A DNA stretch of 64,000 nt from Bifidobacterium hapali (GCF_002259755.1 NZ_MWWY01000005.1:124001-188000); one strand, 5' to 3'. Counted from the stretch's first letter, positions 17,179 through 25,772 are shown. The notes: generated by a model not told the origin, from the letters alone. Numbers and translations: made by a program.

Positions 17179-17835
17179 TCACGCAAAGATGGCTGCGCCG
17201 TCCTTGACTAATATCACGACAATAATCGCGATAATCCAGATCACGTCAACAAGCAGATCGTAGTTGAGCCGGTAATAGGTGCGCAATGTGCGGGTGCGAG
17301 CTGGTAATCCTTGTACGGTAACGGTGGCGTGGCTTAATGCCATGAATTGGATGGTGGTGGAGAACATGAGTGCGAGGCACCACGGGCACAGGGCGTTGAT
17401 GACGAACAGTGATTGTGTGGTGAGCCAGTACGAGTAGGCGATTGCGGCGAGTCCGCCGAACCATGTGCAGGCGGCGAACCAGCGTGGTACTTGTACGCGC
17501 GCGAGCCCGATAACTGCGACGGTGACGAATACCGATTCGGCAGCGATGCCGAAGAACGCGTTGGGGTAGCTGAGCCCCGCGAATTTGATGATTTCAGATT
17601 GCCATGATTGGGCTACGGTTGAGCAGGAGAGTACGGCGTTGATATCGCAGTCGAGAATTTGGTTGGGATTGCGCGCGAGTTTGAGTGTTTCAGCTGACAG
17701 GACGAATGAGACGACCAGTGCGATAGCGGATGCGATGAGCATAATCAGATACGTCCATGTGGAAGCATGTCGCCATCCGCGTGGCGTATCAGTATCGGCA
17801 ATGACAGTGCTGTTTGTATCCTGTTCGCTGGTCAT
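17179..17835 (-). CDS. Vitamin K epoxide reductase (VKOR) family membrane protein
   Basis: Membrane thiol oxidoreductase that re-oxidises a DsbA-like partner using quinone, driving disulfide formation outside the membrane. The 218-residue product has about five hydrophobic segments, the loop cysteine pair C63/C71 (DCDINAVLSC) and the active-site pair CPWC (150-153) in VINALCPWCLAL. No DsbA-type partner gene is in the window. It stands alone and is convergent with dapF. Its strongest hydrophobic segments are at about 28-48, 92-112, 118-140, 148-168 and 198-213. Confidence 0.9.
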   Translation of the reverse strand: MTSEQDTNSTVIADTDTPRGWRHASTWTYLIMLIASAIALVVSFVLSAETLKLARNPNQILDCDINAVLSCSTVAQSWQSEIIKFAGLSYPNAFFGIAAESVFVTVAVIGLARVQVPRWFAACTWFGGLAAIAYSYWLTTQSLFVINALCPWCLALMFSTTIQFMALSHATVTVQGLPARTRTLRTYYRLNYDLLVDVIWIIAIIVVILVKDGAAIFA

Positions 17836-17908
17836 ATTCGGTGTCCTTTTGTATGTTGTGGCATGTCTTTCGGCATGGTGATGACCTGTTTCAGATTACG
17901 ATGGTCGT

Positions 17909-18793
17909 ATGACTCGTATTGTTATACCTGCTGAACCGCCGCGCACGGGATGGGATATTCACTGCCACACGGTGTTTTCTGATGGTACGCAAACGCCTGA
18001 TGATTTGGTTGCTGAGGCGTCGCGTATTGGTTTGGAAGGCGTGGGTATTTCCGATCATGATACGACTGCTGGTTGGTCGGATGCGCAGACTGCGTCGAGA
18101 AAGTACGGATTGCCGCTTCTGCGTGGTACGGAAATTACTGCGGATGATGAAGGCGTGTCAGTGCATATGCTTGCGTTTCAATATGATCCGCGGAGTCGTC
18201 ATATTTGCGAGTTGTTTGAGACGACGCGTGCTTCACGGTTGCAGCGAGTGAAGCGCATGGTGGAGTTGTTGTCACAGGATTACCCGATTACTTGGCAGAG
18301 TGTACTTGAGCAGGTTCGTGAGGGGGATAGGACGACGGTTGGTCGCCCCCATATTGCGGATGCTCTGGTGGCGGCTGGCGTGTATGAGACGCGTTCGGAT
18401 GCGTTTGCTGATGTGGTGAGTACGAGGAGTAAATATTATATTCCGACGCCGTCGCCGAGCACGCATGAAGTGGTTCGTGCAGTAGGTGAGGCTGGTGGTG
18501 TGACGGTGATTGCTCACCCGGGTGACCCGAGTCGTAACGCACGGCTGCTTTCAGATGAGCAGATTATTCGGCTGATTGGTGATGGTTTGGATGGTCTTGA
18601 AGTATGGCATCGTGGTAATCCACCGCAACAGCGTGCGCGATTGCTTGATATTGCGCGACGCTACGATTTGCTCGTGACGGGCGGCTCTGACTGGCATGGT
18701 AAGGGCAAACCGAACGTGCTGGGTGAGTGCCTAACTGATGCTGCTACGGTTGCTGAGATCGTACGCCGTGGTGCCATCCCTCTTTGGCGCTAA
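17909..18793 (+). CDS. PHP-domain phosphoesterase (YciV/RNase AM-like)
   Basis: Metal-dependent phosphoesterase, 294 residues. PHP metal-ligand motifs are DIHCHTVFSDGTQTP at the N-terminus, ISDHDTTAGW, RGTEITAD, VIAHPGDPSRN and the C-terminal TGGSDWHGKGKP. This arrangement matches the YciV/TrpH group, known to hydrolyse 3',5'-bisphosphonucleotides and to trim RNA 5' ends. No RBS is visible; TACGAT at 17897-17902 is six bases before ATG, pointing to a leaderless mRNA. A terminator hairpin overlaps its stop codon. Confidence 0.88.
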   Translation: MTRIVIPAEPPRTGWDIHCHTVFSDGTQTPDDLVAEASRIGLEGVGISDHDTTAGWSDAQTASRKYGLPLLRGTEITADDEGVSVHMLAFQYDPRSRHICELFETTRASRLQRVKRMVELLSQDYPITWQSVLEQVREGDRTTVGRPHIADALVAAGVYETRSDAFADVVSTRSKYYIPTPSPSTHEVVRAVGEAGGVTVIAHPGDPSRNARLLSDEQIIRLIGDGLDGLEVWHRGNPPQQRARLLDIARRYDLLVTGGSDWHGKGKPNVLGECLTDAATVAEIVRRGAIPLWR

Positions 18794-18834
18794 AATTTTG
18801 GCGCCAAAAATGGCTCCCCTTGTCAGGGGAGCCA
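18783..18834. terminator. Terminator hairpin plus dispersed palindrome
   Basis: A stem TTTGGCGC/GCGCCAAA (18783-18790 with 18801-18808) is followed by AAAA and then the perfect palindrome TGGCTCCCCT-TGTC-AGGGGAGCCA (18811-18834). The second element recurs at 33691 and 45072, each time between convergent genes. Here it separates the PHP gene from the DUF3107 gene. Confidence 0.75.
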
Positions 18835-18884
18835 AGATAAACCTTCCTAGTCAGCTACGCTGACAGGCAAGCCAAAAGTGGCGG

Positions 18885-19109
18885 TCACAGTGCGCCGAAA
18901 CCTACGGCATGCTTGGTCTGCGAGCCGATAATTGCATATCCGAGTGCGTCGGCTGGCACAACAATGTGACGGCCTTTGTCATCGGTCAGCTGAATTGGCT
19001 GATGATCGGCGATGGCTTTGCCGATCACCGCGTTCACTTCATCCGCATCCTGATCGGTGCTGAACGTGACAGCGCGGGCCACGTTGCGAATACCCAGTTC
19101 GATATCCAT
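18885..19109 (-). CDS. DUF3107 family protein
   Basis: Small conserved actinobacterial protein of 74 residues and unknown function. MDIELGIRNVARAVTF, then VNAVIGKAIAD, then DDKGRHIVVPADALGYAIIG match the family over its whole length. RBS AAGGAG before ATG 19109. In other actinobacteria the family is found close to UvrD-type helicase genes, as here, with the phosphotransferase-like gene immediately upstream on the same strand (92 bases). Confidence 0.88.
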   Translation of the reverse strand: MDIELGIRNVARAVTFSTDQDADEVNAVIGKAIADHQPIQLTDDKGRHIVVPADALGYAIIGSQTKHAVGFGAL

Positions 19110-19200
19110 AATGCTCCTTACTGTGTCGTCGCCGATAGATACCTCGATCGGCGTTTATACTGTGAACTATTGTGCCAAGCGGGGCGCCCGACGGCACGGG

Positions 19201-20922
19201 TTACGCTTTCGGCGTGGTCTCGCCAGTGTCATCGTTATCGTCGGCATCTCCTGACTCATCGGTACTGCGCGTCGCGCTTACCGAAGATTCAACCGCATCA
19301 GACGGTGTGCCCGTTCCTGCGCTGGGAGCCACTGTACGCACAATGCCGGTGCGTGAAGCCAGCCCAAGCTGAGCATCACGTAACGCTCGTTCCTCTTGCT
19401 CAAGCAGTGGGATAAGCATGGTTTGTGCATCCTGATCGTGCGGCGCAGATTGCGTGTGCAGACGATCTCGATACGGTTGGGAGCGGTATACCGGTTGACG
19501 ATCTCCGGTCGTATCGTCATCAGACTGTGCATTATTCGACGACTCAGTCGCGAACATCGCTTGCGCTTCAGTAGGACTGATAGCCATCGTCGGTGTGCTC
19601 GACGGTGACCATGACTGCGGCGATACTGAAGCCTTCGGCGTAGACGTAGGTGTATGGTCCTCCGTCGAGTCCGATACAGCGTCGCCAGCAGTCCCAGCAG
19701 TAGCAGTAATATGCCCGGAACCAGTGCGGTCCATGTCTCCGGTTGCATCATTGACCATAGGGGAGTCATTCGTCACATCAACCTGATGAGCCGCAGCTTG
19801 CTGCATACGCTCATGTGCTTGTGCTAGTCGCCGTTCGCTCTCGTTGAGCAACGTGCCTACCGTAATCGTGGATGGCGGACGATGATCGTCAGTGCGATCA
19901 TCAACATCATCTGCGGCATAGTTCGCGCGCCGTGACGACGACGGGGACGACGAAGATACTGTGGATGCAGATTGTTGCGTAACCACACCCAACTGATGTG
20001 CTAGTCGATCCACTTGCGCTTTGAACTGCATAATTTTGACATTATCCGCACGGTTCAATGCCTGAATAAAGTCACCAACTTGTTCCATCTGCAGCCACAG
20101 GTTGGCGCGCAACATAATCAGATCGTCAAGTCGAGAACCCATCATGCGACCGTACGCTGCCAATACTGCGTTACGATGTTCCTCGTCTAGCTTGGCGAAA
20201 ATCCAAGCCAAATCGCGCGCAGGATCGTTGACTTGCATACCTTGCCAGTTGGTCACCGCGGTGATCGTTGACCCCGAATACAGTACGTCACCGTCTACGA
20301 AACCACCGTGTACAAAACATGTATCGAACGACCATAAACCGTCTGTGCCGATAATACGCGACCAACTGCCAGTGATCTCCGGTGGAATATGACCAGCAGA
20401 ACGCAATCGCGCGATCCAACTGGACAGTTGCGCATGAATACGCGCAGTATCAAACGCCGGGTATCCAGCCGTGCGTACCATCGTGGCCGGCAGACGGTGA
20501 ATCGCGCCGATTGCAGTACCTATCGCCGAACAATCATCTAACGTGAGCAGATCAAGATTACGTGCCACGCCATCAAGATGGTTGATCGCCATCACCGCAG
20601 TCAAGCCAGTAGGTCCCTTACCTGAACCGTCTTCAAACGCAGCAACTTGATCAAGTGAAAATCCCAATCCGCCAGGTTCACGCGCTTGTCCCAGTGTGCG
20701 CGCCGCTTTCACACGAGCGCTCAGTCGTGTCCGTCCGGCATCTGTGCTGGACGCAAACACGTCATATTGCCGACCGGTGACATCTAATATAATCGCCTGA
20801 TCAATACTCGCAGCCGCATCTGAGGCGTTCGCGGAACTGGCAGCACGCACTCCGGCCACGGTAATCTTCGGCATAGCTGCACAGGCGAGGGCCGCCAACT
20901 GGAATTTGCTTCGTTCACTCAC
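19201..20922 (-). CDS. Aminoglycoside phosphotransferase-fold protein lacking catalytic residues
   Basis: Protein of 573 residues. The first 300 resemble the APH/choline kinase fold: helical region LDLLTLDDCSAIGTAIGAIH, then the Brenner-type loop CFVHGGFVDGDVLYSG and the strand AVTNWQGMQVNDPARDLAWI. Active members have HGD and IDW/IDF at these places; here the catalytic Asp is Gly (HGG, 205-207) and the metal-binding Asp is Asn (TNW, 224-226). It is therefore probably a pseudokinase. The last 230 residues are low complexity, rich in Ser, Thr, Asp and Ala, with no domain I recognise. Start is GTG 20922. It is divergent from the UvrD-like gene across about 105 bases. Role unknown. Confidence 0.8.
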   Translation of the reverse strand: MSERSKFQLAALACAAMPKITVAGVRAASSANASDAAASIDQAIILDVTGRQYDVFASSTDAGRTRLSARVKAARTLGQAREPGGLGFSLDQVAAFEDGSGKGPTGLTAVMAINHLDGVARNLDLLTLDDCSAIGTAIGAIHRLPATMVRTAGYPAFDTARIHAQLSSWIARLRSAGHIPPEITGSWSRIIGTDGLWSFDTCFVHGGFVDGDVLYSGSTITAVTNWQGMQVNDPARDLAWIFAKLDEEHRNAVLAAYGRMMGSRLDDLIMLRANLWLQMEQVGDFIQALNRADNVKIMQFKAQVDRLAHQLGVVTQQSASTVSSSSPSSSRRANYAADDVDDRTDDHRPPSTITVGTLLNESERRLAQAHERMQQAAAHQVDVTNDSPMVNDATGDMDRTGSGHITATAGTAGDAVSDSTEDHTPTSTPKASVSPQSWSPSSTPTMAISPTEAQAMFATESSNNAQSDDDTTGDRQPVYRSQPYRDRLHTQSAPHDQDAQTMLIPLLEQEERALRDAQLGLASRTGIVRTVAPSAGTGTPSDAVESSVSATRSTDESGDADDNDDTGETTPKA

Positions 20923-21027
20923 AGTTACACCCTAATACATCCCGTGGTGTAATTGGCAACTATTCACGCCGTAATTGCATGGAGAAACACGCGAGATCAG
21001 GTTCACTTAGGCAGTGTGACTGACACA

Positions 21028-22548
21028 ATGGAGCGCATGAATGCGGCAGATACCATGCTCGAAGGGCTCGACGAGGCGCAGCGTCAGGCGGCGACTACGT
21101 TGCACGGCCCTGTGCGTATTATTGCGGGCGCTGGCGCAGGCAAAACGCGTACGGTTACGCGGCGTATTGCCTACGCGTGCTCAAGTGAGCAGTGGGACCC
21201 ATCTGGCGTGCTGGCTGTGACGTTTTCTGTAAAAGCTGCTGCTGAGATGCGCGAACGGTTGCGTCAACTTGGTGTTGGTGACGCGGTGAGCGCGGCAACG
21301 TTTCATTCGGCCGCGTTACAACAGTTGCGGCGTGTCTGGGAGGATGTGTGTGACGGTCCGTTCCCGCATGTTGCTGACGATGGTGAGCCGAAACGCATTA
21401 TTGACGTAGCGTTGCGTCGCGCATGCGGTGATCTTGAAACTGACGAGTTGACGTTGCGTAATGTGCACGATGAGATTAACTGGGCGAAAGTGTCGCTGAT
21501 CGCGCCCGCTGATTACCCACGCGTGTGCGCGGCGTTGCATCGTCGTCCGCCTGCTGAGCTTGATGCGCAACGTTTCGCTGATGTGATTGACTGTTACGAG
21601 CAGGAAAAAACTGCGCGTGGTTTGATTGATTTTGACGATATTCTGCTGATCTGCTGCCATGTGCTTGACGAGTTTGATGAAGCGGCGGCTTTGATCAGAC
21701 AGTCGGTTCGCTGGCTGACGGTGGACGAATATCAGGATGTGTCGCCGCTGCAACATCGGCTGATGATGCTATGGCTGGGCGAGGGAGAGAATCGCAATGT
21801 GTGCGTGGTCGGTGACCCTGCACAAACTATTTATTCGTTTGCGGGAGCGAGTAGTTATGATTTGCTTGCCTTCGCTGACCAGTTTGGTTCACTCGCTGCT
21901 GATGTGAGTCTTACCACTGACTATCGTTCTACGCCGCAGATCGTGGGGTATGCGAATCGTGTGCTCGCTCAGTCGCCGAATCGTGCAGATTATTTGCGAC
22001 TGACTTCGGCACGTGAAGATGGTGTACGCGTGGGGCACACGGTCTATGAGTCGGATATGGATGAAGCGCGTGGTGTTGCTGGTCGTATTGCTCGCATGGT
22101 GTCGCGGGGAGTTGATCCTGCGGATTGCGCGGTGCTGACGCGTATTAATGCGCAACAGCCGGTGATTGGTGCTGCTTTGCGTGGAGTCGGATTGCGATAT
22201 CGCGTGCGGCGTGATGCCGGATGGTCGGCGGATGCGATGGGTGGGGACCCGGTTGCGCGTCAAACGTTGCTTACCTCTTTGGGGGCGGATGATACTGCGC
22301 GGCTAGGCGCGGTTACGATATCGACGATTCATGCCTCGAAAGGCTTGGAATTTAAGCATGTGTTCGTGATTGGCTGTTCGGAAGGATTACTGCCGTACGG
22401 CTCACCTATGGATGGCGATGCACTCGAAGAAGAGCGGCGTTTAACCTATGTGGCTGTCACGCGTGCTGAAGACAGTCTGCACGTCTCCTATGCACGCACT
22501 AAAGACGGTTTCAGTGCGCGCCCGCGAGTCCCAAGCCGATTCCTCTAA
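21028..22548 (+). CDS. UvrD/Rep-family superfamily 1 DNA helicase
   Basis: ATP-dependent 3'-5' DNA helicase, about 506 residues. Motif I is AGAGAGKTRTVTRRIA, the Walker B region is WLTVDEYQDVSPLQHRLM, motif III is VVGDPAQTIYSFAGAS, and motifs V/VI are TIHASKGLEFKHVF and RLTYVAVTRAED. It is short compared with UvrD (about 720), and resembles the truncated UvrD2-like proteins of actinobacteria; I see no C-terminal HRDC domain. Starts at ATG 21028 or 21037 are both possible; neither has a good RBS. The pseudokinase-like gene is divergent, suggesting shared regulation. Confidence 0.88.
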   Translation: MERMNAADTMLEGLDEAQRQAATTLHGPVRIIAGAGAGKTRTVTRRIAYACSSEQWDPSGVLAVTFSVKAAAEMRERLRQLGVGDAVSAATFHSAALQQLRRVWEDVCDGPFPHVADDGEPKRIIDVALRRACGDLETDELTLRNVHDEINWAKVSLIAPADYPRVCAALHRRPPAELDAQRFADVIDCYEQEKTARGLIDFDDILLICCHVLDEFDEAAALIRQSVRWLTVDEYQDVSPLQHRLMMLWLGEGENRNVCVVGDPAQTIYSFAGASSYDLLAFADQFGSLAADVSLTTDYRSTPQIVGYANRVLAQSPNRADYLRLTSAREDGVRVGHTVYESDMDEARGVAGRIARMVSRGVDPADCAVLTRINAQQPVIGAALRGVGLRYRVRRDAGWSADAMGGDPVARQTLLTSLGADDTARLGAVTISTIHASKGLEFKHVFVIGCSEGLLPYGSPMDGDALEEERRLTYVAVTRAEDSLHVSYARTKDGFSARPRVPSRFL

Positions 22549-22569
22549 TGACTCGCCAACAACTACACT

Positions 22570-22703
22570 CCCATGGTGCGGTAATTTCCCCATGATGCGG
22601 TAAAACTCCCATGATGCGGTTTGGCAAAATGGCTTAATTCCGCCATTCTTTGATATGCGACCATTTTGCGTTTACCGCACCATGAGAGTTTTACCGCACC
22701 ATG
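22570..22703. repeat. Long hairpin built of 19-bp iterations between convergent genes
   Basis: CCATGrTGCGGTAA occurs three times at 19-base spacing (22571, 22590, 22609) and its inverse TTACCGCACCATGA twice at the same spacing (about 22672, 22691). The left arm 22591-22632 pairs with 22661-22703 with few mismatches, giving a stem of about 42 bp with a 28-base loop. It fills most of the gap between the helicase gene and the DUF2342 gene and may stop transcription from both sides. Confidence 0.8.
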
Positions 22704-22716
22704 AATCGGGGAACTC

Positions 22717-24204
22717 CTAGTCCTTGTTCGGCTCAGCGGTATCGTCGCCGCCTTCTTCGCCGAGCAACTTGCTCAGTTCAGCATCCCAATCAACGCTAGA
22801 GGATGATGTGCCGGTATTCGTAGCAGAATCTGCTCCAGCAGTATCATCATGTACACCATCATTGCCAGCTGCATCCGCGCCAGCCGAATCCCCCGGCAAT
22901 ACCGGTAACAAATCAGGATGTCCCCACTTCGCATCACGTGCGTCCATCCCATCTTGAGTGCCAATCTGCTCCCAGAGAGCTGCCGCTTCACGCATACGTC
23001 GCGGACGCAACTCCAGACCGAGCAACGACTCAAACGTCCGCTCTGCAGGACCACCAATCGCACGCTCGCGACGAATCATCTCACGCAGCTGTTCGATATG
23101 CGCGATATGGGCCATACCAGCACGCCATACCACACAGTCAACCCAACCTTCCACCAACGCAAGCAGCGTCTCCAGCGATGTCTTCGCCTCTTTCTGTTCG
23201 GGCGTGTCGGCAATACCAACTTTAGTTAAGTTCACTGCGCCAGAAATCGACTCCGGGTCCATCGCGCCTGCTTCGCGCAGTTGCTCCTCCATCGCATCCA
23301 AATCAATATTCACGCCACGCGCATACTTGCCAATAAGCGCTTCAAATCGCGGCATAAGCCACGGTACTGAAGCGAACAGACGCGCATGAGCAACTTCGCG
23401 CAACGCAAGGAACGCCATAACCTCGTCCACTGCAATATCAAGCGACTTCGCGTATTCCTCAACATTCTGCACGATCAAACCGCCTGCCGGATTGGACAGC
23501 AGTGCAATGCCTTGATCAAAACTGCCGTGCACTTCATGCGACAAGTCGCCAGCAGCATGACCCAACTGCATAGCAAACGAAGTATTGCCTAACAGTCGCA
23601 TCAACTGTGCCGGGTCTTTCATACCTTCCGGAATCGGAATCGACACAGGGCCAGCAAACACACCAGCAATCTCACCCTCAAACGAGCCACCAAGCCGTTC
23701 TGAAATCACCGACGCCAGCGCTTCATTCATCGACTCAGCCACCGGGGCTGCAAACTTTGCCCACGCGTCAATCGTGCCCTCAACCCAGCCGGCACGAGTC
23801 AATACTTCAGGCTCGCCAGCTACTGGATTCATTTCACACACCGTATCGAGCCACAGGTTCGCTTCACTCATCGCACGACGTGCCGCAGCACCGCTCTGCG
23901 CACTCACTGTTGAAAGCGAGCCCTCGCCGTTCGCTTGCTGCAATGCGATCGACTTTGCTAGCTTCACGTTAATCGGCCCCTCAGCAACCGTCTGCTGCAT
24001 CTCACTCGGTGTGTTGAGCCCACCCGCTGTAAACGCTTGCATCAGCGCCTGTACTTCGCTTGGCTTCGGCAACTTGGATGGGTCCTGACTCATCAGTTGA
24101 TCTTTAATCGCATCAGGTAGGTCATTGAGCTGTTTGAAGGCCATCTCGCCTTGAATTGGGCCAAAACATTCGATCAGCCACTGGTGGATTGCGTTCTCGT
24201 CCAT
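22717..24204 (-). CDS. DUF2342 family protein (zincin-like metalloprotease fold)
   Basis: Actinobacterial protein of 495 residues, matched over its length to DUF2342 proteins often labelled zinc-dependent metalloprotease. The expected metal motif region reads LALREVAHARLFASVPWL (about residues 265-282), so the first His of HExxH is Arg (REVAH). Metal-dependent proteolysis is therefore doubtful for this protein. The N-terminal 60 residues and the Asp/Ala-rich C-terminus are low complexity. It is divergent from a Lon-like protease gene with only 63 bases between start codons, an arrangement also known next to uvrD2 in mycobacteria (from memory). Confidence 0.82.
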   Translation of the reverse strand: MDENAIHQWLIECFGPIQGEMAFKQLNDLPDAIKDQLMSQDPSKLPKPSEVQALMQAFTAGGLNTPSEMQQTVAEGPINVKLAKSIALQQANGEGSLSTVSAQSGAAARRAMSEANLWLDTVCEMNPVAGEPEVLTRAGWVEGTIDAWAKFAAPVAESMNEALASVISERLGGSFEGEIAGVFAGPVSIPIPEGMKDPAQLMRLLGNTSFAMQLGHAAGDLSHEVHGSFDQGIALLSNPAGGLIVQNVEEYAKSLDIAVDEVMAFLALREVAHARLFASVPWLMPRFEALIGKYARGVNIDLDAMEEQLREAGAMDPESISGAVNLTKVGIADTPEQKEAKTSLETLLALVEGWVDCVVWRAGMAHIAHIEQLREMIRRERAIGGPAERTFESLLGLELRPRRMREAAALWEQIGTQDGMDARDAKWGHPDLLPVLPGDSAGADAAGNDGVHDDTAGADSATNTGTSSSSVDWDAELSKLLGEEGGDDTAEPNKD

Positions 24205-24267
24205 AGTCCGTTCCCTGCTTCATGTGTTAACGTCAGTTGGTTCCATAGTATTGGAGGTATGCCGAAA

Positions 24268-25182
24268 ATGCACCTGAAACGCCAGCCTCACGCCAAAGGC
24301 ATATTTCATAACGACCGTCGCACGCCACGCGTGTCATGGTCAACGTTCTTGCGTCACCCCGTGGCTTCGATCAAGTCATATCTTGGTATCGGTGTGGTGG
24401 TGCCGGCGCGATACTTTACTGGTGCGTTTGCTGTGCTGCTGTCGATTATCGTGCTCTGTTTGCCGAGTGCGTATGCGGTCGAAGGCCCGGGGCCGACTGC
24501 CGATGTGCTCGGTGAGACGGACGGCAAAACCGTTATTACGGTTACCGGAGCCGACACACATCACGATTCCGGCAAATTGTTACTGGTTACCGTGAACGCG
24601 TCTGGCGTGCCGGGCTATCCAGTCACCAATGCGGAAACATTGTTCGCATGGCTTGACCCGAATCATACGGTTATGCCGCAGGAAGCTGTGGTCCCGGTAG
24701 GACAGAGCGCTGAAGAATACCAGCGTGAAAGTGAGCAGGAGATGACATCGTCGCAGGATGCGGCAGCGGCTGCGGCACTTGCATATGCGGCAACGCTTGG
24801 TGTGAACGCGGATGGTGTGAACGTCACTATGCACGTCGATGATATTGGCGGACCGTCTGCTGGCATGATGTATGCACTTGGACTCATCGACAAGCTCACT
24901 GCTGCCAACGAGACAGGCGGTGCGACGATTGCTGGCACTGGCACGATGGACAAGTCTGGCAAGGTTGGTGCGATCGGCGGTATTCGACTCAAAATGATCG
25001 GTGCGAAACGCGATGGCGCGACGTGGTTCCTTGCTCCTGAATCAAATTGTGATGAAGTCGTTGGCCATGTGCCCGACGGCTTGCGCGATGTGAAAGTCGC
25101 GACACTTGATGAGGCGTATCAAGCGCTTGCCGCTATCGGCGAGGGCAAAGGCGACACGCTGGCTCATTGCACTGTGAAGTGA
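24268..25182 (+). CDS. Membrane-anchored Lon-like (S16) serine protease without PDZ domain
   Basis: Predicted protease of 304 residues. One hydrophobic N-terminal segment (about residues 44-67, FTGAFAVLLSIIVLCLPSAYA) anchors it, with the rest outside. The C-terminal Lon proteolytic domain has the Ser in DIGGPSAGMMYALGL and the Lys in GAIGGIRLKMIGAKRDGA, the Ser-Lys dyad of family S16. Relatives (YlbL/SdrC type) carry a PDZ domain between anchor and Lon domain; I see no PDZ signature here, only about 80 residues with VTGAD...LLLVTVNASG. Start ATG 24268 lies nine bases behind TTGGAGG; the ATG at 24259 is too close to it. Confidence 0.85.
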   Translation: MHLKRQPHAKGIFHNDRRTPRVSWSTFLRHPVASIKSYLGIGVVVPARYFTGAFAVLLSIIVLCLPSAYAVEGPGPTADVLGETDGKTVITVTGADTHHDSGKLLLVTVNASGVPGYPVTNAETLFAWLDPNHTVMPQEAVVPVGQSAEEYQRESEQEMTSSQDAAAAAALAYAATLGVNADGVNVTMHVDDIGGPSAGMMYALGLIDKLTAANETGGATIAGTGTMDKSGKVGAIGGIRLKMIGAKRDGATWFLAPESNCDEVVGHVPDGLRDVKVATLDEAYQALAAIGEGKGDTLAHCTVK

Positions 25183-25203
25183 AAGTTGATATTGGCCTAT
25201 TGT

Positions 25204-25268
25204 GCGGCGCGTCGAGATATTTTTACGGTTTTATTGGCGTTATACGACCGCTCCGTGAGACGCGCCGC
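25204..25268. repeat. 10-bp inverted repeat between Lon-like and DUF3052 genes
   Basis: GCGGCGCGTC (25204-25213) is perfectly complementary to GACGCGCCGC (25259-25268), enclosing 45 AT-rich bases. It may be a terminator for the protease gene or a regulatory site for the next. Weak evidence beyond the pairing itself. Confidence 0.5.
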
Positions 25269-25313
25269 GCGTGTTAACGTGGCTGTTCGCCTCGGTTTGC
25301 TAATGTATGTCCC

Positions 25314-25730
25314 GTGAATCAAACGGCATCTGATAACGCTGAAGAGTTCGGTTTCCACGCGGGCGACATCGTCCAAGAGTGGATGTGGGACGAGGACGTG
25401 GATGATTCTATCCGCGCCAAGATTGAGAATTTGACTGGCGAAGATCTGGTCGATGAGGATTACGATTCCGCTGTTGACGGCGTCATTATTTGGTGGCGTG
25501 ACGGCGATGACGAGGATGAGCTATCCGACACCATCGTGGATGCGTATGCGGTACTTGGTGATGATGGCCCGCTGTGGGTGCTAACGCCTAAGCCGGGACG
25601 CCCGGGCGCAGCGAGTTCCAGCACGGTGCAGTCTGCTGCAAAAACTGCTGGTATGAACGCTGCGACTCCGCTGACGATCAGCAAGGACTGGAACGGCATT
25701 CGCCTGCGAGCTTTCGGCAAAGGCCGCTGA
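25314..25730 (+). CDS. DUF3052 family protein
   Basis: Conserved actinobacterial protein of 138 residues and unknown function. Family features are GFHAGDIVQEWMWDEDVDD near the N-terminus, the acidic centre WWRDGDDEDELSDTIVDA and GPLWVLTPKPGRPG. Start is GTG 25314. There is no RBS; TAATGT at 25301-25306 is seven bases before the start, pointing to a leaderless mRNA. A strong hairpin and tRNA-Val on the other strand follow. Confidence 0.88.
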   Translation: MNQTASDNAEEFGFHAGDIVQEWMWDEDVDDSIRAKIENLTGEDLVDEDYDSAVDGVIIWWRDGDDEDELSDTIVDAYAVLGDDGPLWVLTPKPGRPGAASSSTVQSAAKTAGMNAATPLTISKDWNGIRLRAFGKGR

Positions 25731-25772
25731 GCTGGTTTCGAATGCAGACAATGAGCACAAGTGAAGTAAGTA

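Noticed and set aside
19201-20922. Aminoglycoside resistance gene
   Set aside because: The fold is similar but both catalytic acids are missing, and the genomic setting is a core actinobacterial one.
22570-22703. Iterons of a replication origin
   Set aside because: No replication initiator gene nearby and the units are arranged as a hairpin between convergent genes.
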